From: Peptostreptococcaceae bacterium
GTDB taxonomy: Bacteria; Bacillota; Clostridia; Peptostreptococcales; Peptostreptococcaceae
DNA: 64,000 nt
Direction: 5' to 3'
NCBI GenBank assembly: GCA_902363255.1
Contig: CABIZO010000002.1
Location: forward strand, 248,001-312,000
Shown: one piece after another, positions 58,291-64,000 of the stretch
Layout of the letters: each line of letters opens with the position of its first letter
Numbering within the stretch: the first letter of the stretch is position 1
Notes under the pieces: model-generated
The model's input: the letters and a program-made list of their open reading frames with translations, nothing else
Told to the model about the DNA's origin: nothing
The model's database searches: none
Position numbers and translations under genes: made by a program

Positions 58291-59712
58291 ATGAATATAC
58301 CATTGGTTATTGTGATTTTATATGTAGTTTTATTACTTGGGATAAGTGTAGTGATTTCAAAAAAATCTAAGGAAAGTGGAGAAGATTTCTTATTATACAA
58401 AGGTAAAAATAATACTTTAATTACGGCTGTAACCATATCAGGTCTTGCTATAGGTGGAGCATCTACCATCGGTATAGCAGAAAATGCATTTTCTGTTGGA
58501 TTATCAGCAGGTTGGTACAATGTGGCTTGGGCATTTGGTGCAGTTATAGCAAGTACTTTTATAATAAAAAAATTCAGGGAAGCTGGTTATAGTACAGTAA
58601 CTAAGTTGGTTGAATCTATTTATGATGAAAAAACTGGTATAATAATGACTTTAGCTATGATATTAATTCAATGTACGATTATAGCTCTTCAATATATAGC
58701 AGGTGGATCAATACTTGCCAGCTTATTACCAGATGTTTTCACTATGAAAACTGCAACATTCTTCTCTTTCTTAATCTTTATGTTAGTAGGATTTGTAGGA
58801 GGAATGGGATCAGCAAGTATAAGTAATATACTAAATATATCATTAATATACATTGGTGTCATAGTATCTTCTGTAGTAGTTTTATTTAATCAAGGTGGAT
58901 GGGAAGCAGCTCAAATTATGGCTGCTAATACACCAGAAGTTCCTTATATGAGCTTAACTTCAGGAATGGGTGTGGCAGCCATAGTTGCTTGGATGGTAGT
59001 TATGTGTGGTACAACTAACTCATTACAAGGTGTAATTCAAATAGGATTAACTTCTAAAGATGATAAAAGTGCAGTAAATGGATTTAGAATAGGTGCCTTA
59101 ATAATGATACCTATAGGATTTATGTGTGCCATGCTTGGTATAGCATCAAAAGCGTTAATACCAGGTGTTGATGCGACTCTTGCATTACCAAAAATAATCT
59201 TATCTCTATCACCTTTTATCGCAGGACTTACACTGTCAGGGCTTTGGGCAGCAGATATGTCAACAGCATGTTCAATGTTAATAGGATGTGCAACAACAGT
59301 AAGTCACGATGTATTTTTCAAAACAAAATATGGGAAAAAGGTACAAGATAAATCATATATGGTAAATAAAATAATAATACTTGTAGTAGGATTTTTGACT
59401 TATATATTATCATCACAATTAGGAACAATTTTAAGTGCTATGAAAGTTTCACTTTCTATGACTATAGGGATTGCCATAGTTGTAATAGCTGGAATTTGGT
59501 GTCCTAAATTTGCAAGTAAAAATTCAGGATTTCTTACGATTATATCTTCTATAATAGTTGCTGGTGCTTGGCTAGTTTTCCCACAATTAAAAACAATATT
59601 TAGTGATGTGGGACACTTAATGTTATTAGTAACAAGTTTAACTTTTATTGTTAGCAGTGTATTTGATAAAAATAAGGTAACACTATTACAACAAGAAAAG
59701 CAATATATCTAG
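58291..59712 (+). CDS. Sodium:solute symporter (SSS family), Phe T-box unit
   Basis: ATG 58291 follows AGGGGGGA; the frame extends back into the LarA-like gene but lacks an RBS there. The 473-aa protein has about 13 membrane helices and is a close paralogue of the symporter at 54961, with the same GGASTIGIAENAFSVGLSAGWYNVAWAFGA and AADMSTACSMLIGC blocks. It is 22 bases after the LarA-like gene, so both share the transcript controlled by the Phe leader. Cargo is probably phenylalanine, phenyllactate or a related acid, by inference. Confidence 0.88.
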   Translation: MNIPLVIVILYVVLLLGISVVISKKSKESGEDFLLYKGKNNTLITAVTISGLAIGGASTIGIAENAFSVGLSAGWYNVAWAFGAVIASTFIIKKFREAGYSTVTKLVESIYDEKTGIIMTLAMILIQCTIIALQYIAGGSILASLLPDVFTMKTATFFSFLIFMLVGFVGGMGSASISNILNISLIYIGVIVSSVVVLFNQGGWEAAQIMAANTPEVPYMSLTSGMGVAAIVAWMVVMCGTTNSLQGVIQIGLTSKDDKSAVNGFRIGALIMIPIGFMCAMLGIASKALIPGVDATLALPKIILSLSPFIAGLTLSGLWAADMSTACSMLIGCATTVSHDVFFKTKYGKKVQDKSYMVNKIIILVVGFLTYILSSQLGTILSAMKVSLSMTIGIAIVVIAGIWCPKFASKNSGFLTIISSIIVAGAWLVFPQLKTIFSDVGHLMLLVTSLTFIVSSVFDKNKVTLLQQEKQYI

Positions 59713-59716
59713 ATAT

Positions 59717-59744
59717 AAAAAGATGACTTTTGTCATCTTTTTTT
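59717..59744 (+). terminator. Intrinsic terminator
   Basis: AAAAAGATGAC / GTCATCTTTTT with T run. Confidence 0.88.
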
Positions 59745-59886
59745 GATTAAAAGTATAAAAGAGTGTTTATAATAGATAAAGTGAATATTAAAAAAGTTAT
59801 ATATATAAAAACAATAACAAAAAATTAGAAAAAAGTGGATTAGATTATAAACTTAAGCTATAATTAATATATAGTTAAATAGATAT

Positions 59887-59959
59887 GGCTCATTAGCTTA
59901 GTTGGTAGAGCACCTGACTCTTAATCAGGGGGTCCTGGGTTCGAGTCCCAGATGGGTCA
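59887..59959 (+). tRNA. tRNA-Lys (anticodon CTT)
   Basis: The cloverleaf is complete: acceptor GGCTCAT / ATGGGTC with two wobble pairs, D arm AGCTTAGTTGGTAGAGC, anticodon stem CCTGA / TCAGG around CTCTTAA (anticodon CTT, codon AAG), variable GGGTC, and T arm CTGGG-TTCGAGT-CCCAG. The discriminator is A; the CCA is not encoded. Confidence 0.95.
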
Positions 59960-59965
59960 CTTTTC

Positions 59966-59999
59966 AAATCTCATTGATATATTATCAATGAGATTTTTT
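59966..59999 (+). terminator. Terminator after tRNA-Lys
   Basis: AAATCTCATTGATA / TATCAATGAGATTT, 14-bp stem, with T tail. Confidence 0.9.
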
Positions 60000-60006
60000 A
60001 CATGTA

Positions 60007-60097
60007 ATGAAATTATTATGATCTTTAATTTGTAGAGGGGTTATGTATTTTAGTGATATAAATAATTTAAGTGTTAGATAAACATGTAAAAAGTTTT
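60007..60097 (+). repeat. Dispersed intergenic repeat, copy 2
   Basis: The partner of 45913-46003, about 77 % identical by eye over 91 ungapped bases. It follows the tRNA terminator and precedes a GC-richer block. Confidence 0.65.
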
Positions 60098-60103
60098 GAG
60101 TAA

Positions 60104-60177
60104 CGGAGTTGCCTGAAGCGGTAGCGAAGGCATCTAGTTGGCGATATGAGCGAAGCGAATTTTTTATTTGACGATAT
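60104..60177 (+). other. Locally GC-rich block with short repeats
   Basis: About 55 bases near 50 % GC in a region otherwise near 25-30 %. It holds a hairpin TGCCT / AGGCA around GAAGCGGTAGCGA, repeated GCGAAG motifs, and a direct repeat TTGRCGATAT at 60138-60147 and 60168-60177. The origin is not recognised. Confidence 0.5.
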
Positions 60178-60226
60178 TTTTTTTTATTGTTACAATTGAG
60201 AAAAATAAAAGAACAAGGGTGTAAGA

Positions 60227-60901
60227 ATGATTTCAATAATAATTCCAACTTATAATGAAGAGAAAAATATAAGAAAACTTCAAGACAATTTGTATAAATT
60301 AAAAGGAAATTTTGAAGTTATATTTTGTGATGGAGGAAGTAGTGATAAAACCATAGATTTAATAGATGATTGTTTTACCGTGGTTAATTGTCCTAAAGGA
60401 AGAGCAAATCAGATGAATTATGGAAGTAAGTCAGCAAAAGGTGATGTATTATTTTTCCTTCACTGTGATAGCCTTATAGAAGATGATGTGATTATAAAGA
60501 TTCAAGAGGAAATAAATAAAGGTTGTAAAGTAGGTTGTTTAAGACTGAAATTTGATAATGAAATAATATGGATGAAGATTTGTGGATTTATGTCAAATTT
60601 AAGGGTTAAACTAAGAAAAATAGCCTTTGGAGACCAAGGAATATTTATAACAAAAGAATTATTTGATAATATGGGAGGAATGCCTGATTTGCCAATAATG
60701 GAAGACTTAGAGTTTTCTCTAATACTAAAGAGAAAGAAATACTATTTTAAGCAAATAGATAGCTATATAATAACTTCATCTAGAAGATTTTTGGACAAGG
60801 GTATTTTTAAAACTATGGCTCAAATGCAAAAATTACAACTTCAATATTTATGTGGAAGAGATATAAATGAAATAAACAAAGAATATAGGGACATTAGGTG
60901 A
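60227..60901 (+). CDS. Family 2 glycosyltransferase, TIGR04283-like
   Basis: The 224-aa protein matches the TIGR04283 group: MISIIIPTYNEEKNIRKL, EVIFCDGGSSDKTIDL, NCPKGRANQMNYGSKSAKGDVLFFLHCDS (the GRANQMN motif is diagnostic) and GDQGIFITKELFDNMGGMPDLPIMEDLEFS. It is a soluble GT-A enzyme usually paired with a TIGR04282 partner, as here four bases downstream. Some family members are linked to arsenosugar synthesis, but no arsenic genes are present, so the product is open. Confidence 0.9.
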   Translation: MISIIIPTYNEEKNIRKLQDNLYKLKGNFEVIFCDGGSSDKTIDLIDDCFTVVNCPKGRANQMNYGSKSAKGDVLFFLHCDSLIEDDVIIKIQEEINKGCKVGCLRLKFDNEIIWMKICGFMSNLRVKLRKIAFGDQGIFITKELFDNMGGMPDLPIMEDLEFSLILKRKKYYFKQIDSYIITSSRRFLDKGIFKTMAQMQKLQLQYLCGRDINEINKEYRDIR

Positions 60902-60905
60902 TTAA

Positions 60906-61598
60906 ATGAAAGAAGCAATTATTATTTTTACAAGAGTTCCCATACCAGGACAAACAAAAACAAGGCTTCAAAGCTTTCTTACTAAAAATCAATGTGCAGA
61001 AATACACAAAAACTTTTTAAAAGATATTAATAGTACCTGTAAAAAATTAAAAAGAGATATTTTTGTATTCTATACACCTGAAGATAAAGATAATGTACTA
61101 AAAGATATTTTTGGTGATAAATTTAAATACAAAAAGCAAGAGGGAAATGGCTTAGGAGAAAAGATGTATAATGCCATAGAATATGTGCTAGAAAAAAAAT
61201 ATAAATCATGTATTTTAATAGGGACAGATATACCTTTTTTAAAAGAGGAAGATTTAAAAAAAGCTTTTAAGATTTTGAAAGAAAAGGATACTGTTTTAGG
61301 ACCAACTGAGGATAAGGGATATTATTTAGTTGGAATGAGAAAGCCGGTCAAAGCAGTATTTGAAAATGTGGAATATGGTCATGGTAATGTATTAGATAAT
61401 ACTATAGCAGCTGTAAAAATAGCAAACTTAACTTATGGTTTAACAAATAAAAATGTTGATATAGATGAAAAAGAAGATTTAGTATACTTTTATAATGAAA
61501 TAAAAAAAGAAAATGTAAGTAAAAATATGTACACATCAAAATTTATTATTAATGTAATTGAGGAGTATGACAGAGAATGTTTACGATTAACGGTTTAG
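60906..61598 (+). CDS. TIGR04282-family (DUF2064) glycosyltransferase-like protein
   Basis: The 230-aa protein has a nucleotidyl/glycosyl-transferase Rossmann-like fold: IIFTRVPIPGQTKTRLQSFLT at the N-terminus (PxPGxxKTRL motif), GNGLGEKMYNAI, LIGTDIPFLKEEDLKKAF and GPTEDKGYYLVGM. It is the standard partner of TIGR04283 glycosyltransferases. The end overlaps the next gene by 22 bases, so the three genes are translated as a unit. Confidence 0.9.
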   Translation: MKEAIIIFTRVPIPGQTKTRLQSFLTKNQCAEIHKNFLKDINSTCKKLKRDIFVFYTPEDKDNVLKDIFGDKFKYKKQEGNGLGEKMYNAIEYVLEKKYKSCILIGTDIPFLKEEDLKKAFKILKEKDTVLGPTEDKGYYLVGMRKPVKAVFENVEYGHGNVLDNTIAAVKIANLTYGLTNKNVDIDEKEDLVYFYNEIKKENVSKNMYTSKFIINVIEEYDRECLRLTV

Positions 61599-62587
61599 AA
61601 GAATATGTAAAAAGGGAAGAATTTCTAGAGGGATTAAAAATTCCTAAAGATAACAAAATTGATTTTCAGTTATTGGCACAGGGAGAGTATAACATAAACT
61701 ACTTATTTACTCATCCAATAACAAAAGACAAATTAATTCTTAGGGTAAATACAGCAAGTCAAATGAATTTAAGTGATCAAATTGAGTATGAGTATAAATC
61801 ATTATTACAATTAAAAGATAGCAAAAGAACACCCATACCAATATATGTAGATGGAAGTAAGAAATACCTTGATTATGGTGTTTTAGTTATGAACTTCTTA
61901 CAAGGCGTTCCTTTAGATTATAGAAAAGATTTATATATAGCGGCTAACTGTTTAGGAGATATTCATAGTGCCACATTAGAAGAAAATTCTCACTTATTAT
62001 GTCCTAAAAATCCATTAGAAGCAATACTTGATGAATGTAAAGCTATGGTGCAAACTTATTATGACAGCCCTTTAGGAGATAAACATAAGAAGGATCAAAT
62101 AAAAAGGATGCTGAACTTAGGGGAAGAAATGATAAAAAATACAGTAGAATATAAAGGAAGAAGATGTATCATTAATACAGAATTAAATTCAAGTAATTTT
62201 TTAATTAATGGTGAAAATGATGATAACTATATAATAGATTGGGAAAAGCCAATACTAGGAGAACCTGCTCAAGACTTAGGTCATTTCCTTGCGCCAACAA
62301 CAACATTTTGGAAAACAGATGTTATTTTATCAACAGAAGAAATAGAGAAATTTACTAAAGAGTATATAAAAGTTGTTGGAGATAGATTTAACACAAATGA
62401 CATAGAAGATAGATTGAAACTATATCTTCCTATAACTTGTTTAAGAGGTATTACTTGGTGTGCTATGGCTTGGGTACAATATAAAGATCCAAATAAATTA
62501 ATAAGAAATGAGTTTACAGCTAAGAAGCTAGATGATTATTTATCAGAAGAATTTTTAGATATGATAGAAGCTAGATATTTTAAATAA
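61577..62587 (+). CDS. APH/choline-kinase-like phosphotransferase
   Basis: The 336-aa protein has an aminoglycoside-phosphotransferase fold: LLAQGEYNINYLF (nucleotide loop), LILRVNT, YEYKSLLQL, then the catalytic loop CIINTELNSSNFLI (the usual HxDxxxxN is modified: N replaces H and E replaces D) and the metal motif YIIDWEKPILGEPAQDLGHFL. It probably phosphorylates a small alcohol, sugar or lipid head group. Overlap with the glycosyltransferase genes suggests it acts in the same pathway. The atypical catalytic loop calls its activity into question. Confidence 0.8.
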   Translation: MFTINGLEEYVKREEFLEGLKIPKDNKIDFQLLAQGEYNINYLFTHPITKDKLILRVNTASQMNLSDQIEYEYKSLLQLKDSKRTPIPIYVDGSKKYLDYGVLVMNFLQGVPLDYRKDLYIAANCLGDIHSATLEENSHLLCPKNPLEAILDECKAMVQTYYDSPLGDKHKKDQIKRMLNLGEEMIKNTVEYKGRRCIINTELNSSNFLINGENDDNYIIDWEKPILGEPAQDLGHFLAPTTTFWKTDVILSTEEIEKFTKEYIKVVGDRFNTNDIEDRLKLYLPITCLRGITWCAMAWVQYKDPNKLIRNEFTAKKLDDYLSEEFLDMIEARYFK

Positions 62588-62716
62588 TATTAAATACATA
62601 CTTATAGAAAAAATCTATATAAGTAAAATTATATAATAAAATACAATTAGTATTTAAAATATAGACATGATAAAATAAATCTACCAAATCATAAAAATTT
62701 AGGGAGAATAGTATTT

Positions 62717-63433
62717 ATGGAAGAAGTAAAAAGCAAAAAAAGTAATTTCTATGGTAAATTAGCAATTATAATTTTAATAATAGTTAGTATAGGAAGCTAC
62801 TTTGTAATTCCAAGTGTAAAAACAACTTTTGATAATATAATTCTAATGTTTAAAAGTGGTGATTTTACAGTTGTTGGGGAATTTGTAAAATCTTATGGAC
62901 CTTATGCTATGGCAGTATCTTTTATGTTAATGATATTACAATCTATAGCAGCACCACTACCTGCTTTCCTTATCACATTTGCCAATGCAAATCTATTTGG
63001 ATGGTGGCAAGGGGCGATATTATCATGGACAAGCGCCATGGCAGGAGCAGCAGTTTGTTTCTTTATTGCAAGGATTTTAGGACGTGATATTGCTGTAAAG
63101 TTAACAAGTAAAAGAGGTATTGATCAGGTGGATGAATTTTTCACTAAGTATGGAAAACAAAGTATATTAATAGCTAGACTTTTACCTTTTATGTCTTTTG
63201 ACCTTGTAAGTTATGCAGCAGGATTAACAGGTATGGGATTTTGGGGATTCTTTATAGCAACTGGAATTGGGCAATTACCAGCAACAATAGTTTACTCTTA
63301 TGTTGGAGGGATGTTAACTGGTGGAGCTAAGTTGCTTGTAACAGGACTATTGATTTTATTTGCTTTAACGATATTAATATTTTTAATGAAACAAGTTTAT
63401 ACTGATAAACAAAAAAAGAAGCAATTAAATTAA
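62717..63433 (+). CDS. TVP38/TMEM64-family (VTT domain) membrane protein
   Basis: The 238-aa protein has five to six membrane helices and a VTT/SNARE-associated domain: AAPLPAFLITFANANLFGWWQGAILSWTSAMAGAAVCFFIARILGRD, then RLLPFMSFDLVSYAAGLTGMGFWGFFIATGIGQLPATI. DedA/VTT proteins move lipids between membrane leaflets (undecaprenyl phosphate or phospholipids). It follows the glycosyltransferase-kinase genes by 129 bases and precedes a second VTT gene. Confidence 0.88.
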   Translation: MEEVKSKKSNFYGKLAIIILIIVSIGSYFVIPSVKTTFDNIILMFKSGDFTVVGEFVKSYGPYAMAVSFMLMILQSIAAPLPAFLITFANANLFGWWQGAILSWTSAMAGAAVCFFIARILGRDIAVKLTSKRGIDQVDEFFTKYGKQSILIARLLPFMSFDLVSYAAGLTGMGFWGFFIATGIGQLPATIVYSYVGGMLTGGAKLLVTGLLILFALTILIFLMKQVYTDKQKKKQLN

Positions 63434-63449
63434 AATAAATAGAAATTAC

Positions 63450-63495
63450 TAATATCTCAAGGGCATTTACAAAATTACCTTGAGATATTATTTTG
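63450..63495 (+). terminator. Intrinsic terminator between the two VTT genes
   Basis: TAATATCTCAAGG / CCTTGAGATATTA, 13-bp stem, then TTTT. It ends about 20 bases before the next ATG, so it may only attenuate. Confidence 0.75.
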
Positions 63496-63517
63496 TAATT
63501 TATAGAAGGAAGAAAAA

Positions 63518-64000
63518 ATGAAGAAAAATAGCATTTTAAAAGTAAGTGTTTTTGGAATTATAATTTTAGCTATAATTATTTTGAATAATCAATATGGATG
63601 GTCTGATTATATAAGTGACACTAAAAATTTCGATTTTGTTAAACAGATGGTAAATGATAACATATTACTTGCTATAGGTATTTATATAGTTTTGACTATT
63701 GTAGGATGTGTTGTATTAGCTATACCAGGAGTTACTTTTGCAGTTTTTGCGGGAATTTTATTTGGACCAGTTTTAGGAATATTTGCATGTTTGATTGCCA
63801 CGACTATAGGTGCATCTATGGCATTTATTGTAGGTAGATTTTTTTTGAAAGATATGATAAAACCCATGCTTGAGAAAAATGAAACTTTGAAGAAACTTCT
63901 TTTCAGTGACAATGATAAAAGCGATTTAATAATTTTAATGATTACTAGAATGATTCCCATATTTCCATATAACTTGCAAAACTTTGCATATGGAATAACA
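63518..64000 (+). CDS. Second VTT-domain membrane protein, 5' part
   Basis: ATG 63518 follows AGAAGGAAG and the frame stays open to the window end (161 codons), so the 3' end is missing. The visible part has an N-terminal helix, then IPGVTFAVFAGILFGPVLGIFACLIATTIGASMAFIVGRFFL and MITRMIPIFPYNLQNFAYG, both standard VTT/TVP38 motifs (GxxFG...G, RxxPxxPxN). It is a different subtype from the neighbour at 62717. Confidence 0.88.
   Translation, partial: MKKNSILKVSVFGIIILAIIILNNQYGWSDYISDTKNFDFVKQMVNDNILLAIGIYIVLTIVGCVVLAIPGVTFAVFAGILFGPVLGIFACLIATTIGASMAFIVGRFFLKDMIKPMLEKNETLKKLLFSDNDKSDLIILMITRMIPIFPYNLQNFAYGIT

Noticed and set aside
1..64000. CRISPR arrays, insertion sequences, prophage genes, rRNA genes
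   Set aside because: No spaced direct-repeat arrays, transposase or phage-structural motifs, and no rRNA core sequences were seen on either strand.

Overview
The window is about 64 kb of very AT-rich DNA with dense, mostly co-directional genes, strong AGGAGG-type ribosome binding sites and frequent TTG/GTG starts. The gene content (cotJABC spore-coat genes, monofunctional CO dehydrogenase with its ferredoxin and FAD partner, T-box leaders, SH3/3D/NlpC cell-wall hydrolases, class A RNase P RNA, a Spo0A-type box) points to a spore-forming anaerobe of the Clostridia. Peptostreptococcaceae (Paraclostridium/Paeniclostridium/Clostridioides-like) is my best guess; this is inference from gene content, not from a database match. 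No prophage, IS element, CRISPR array or rRNA was seen. One tRNA (Lys, anticodon CTT) and the RNase P RNA are present.

Layout. 0-5 kb: 3' end of a phosphodiesterase-type phosphohydrolase, a DnaQ-BRCT exonuclease, and a MATE pump with a MerR regulator gene and a 19-bp-spacer MerR-type promoter. 5.4-9.1 kb: cooS, a CooF-like ferredoxin and an FAD/NAD oxidoreductase, translationally overlapped. 9.2-15.1 kb: purine nucleoside phosphorylase, a structured RNA with terminator ahead of a YhaM-like nuclease, then a run ending in folE-folP-folB-folK. 15.2-17 kb: a second MATE pump with a CsoR-family repressor gene and a matching CCCCCTAGGGGG operator. 17.4-21.5 kb: a wall-associated SH3b-3D protein, brnQ with a CodY-like box and a leader-peptide/terminator leader, a nucleoside transporter and rnpB. 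21.7-32.9 kb: envelope block (galE, L,D-transpeptidase with wall-binding repeats, LTA-synthase-like protein, sugar transferases, NlpC/P60 and amidase genes). 33-45 kb: cotJABC, a TtcA-like enzyme, a second DnaQ-type nuclease, a MORN protein next to an intracellular subtilisin, ftsEX with an M23 hydrolase, a third DnaQ-type nuclease, a small protein overlapping a Hanks-type kinase, a 116-bp non-coding duplication, and a GT51 glycosyltransferase. 45-53 kb: small Cys-rich proteins, a pentapeptide-repeat potassium-channel-like protein, an M3 peptidase, an aminotransferase. 53-60 kb: a PyrR-type attenuator before a nucleoside-binding lipoprotein, then two T-box leaders (read as Tyr and Phe) before paralogous sodium:solute symporters, the second with a LarA-superfamily racemase. 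60-64 kb: two glycosyltransferases, an APH-like kinase and two VTT-domain membrane proteins, the last cut by the window end.

How the parts fit. Four envelope-related transcription units carry exact or near-exact matches to the WalR consensus TGTWAH-N5-TGTWAH, suggesting one cell-wall regulon (3D protein, NlpC/P60 protein, ftsEX-M23, a secreted KE-rich protein). The Tyr/Phe T-box module looks like aromatic amino acid or aryl-lactate uptake plus alpha-hydroxyacid racemisation, which suits Stickland-type metabolism. The most unusual items are that T-box/LarA/symporter module, the 116-bp duplicated element with a Spo0A-type box, the pseudoknot-capable RNA behind the Phe T-box, and the brnQ leader.
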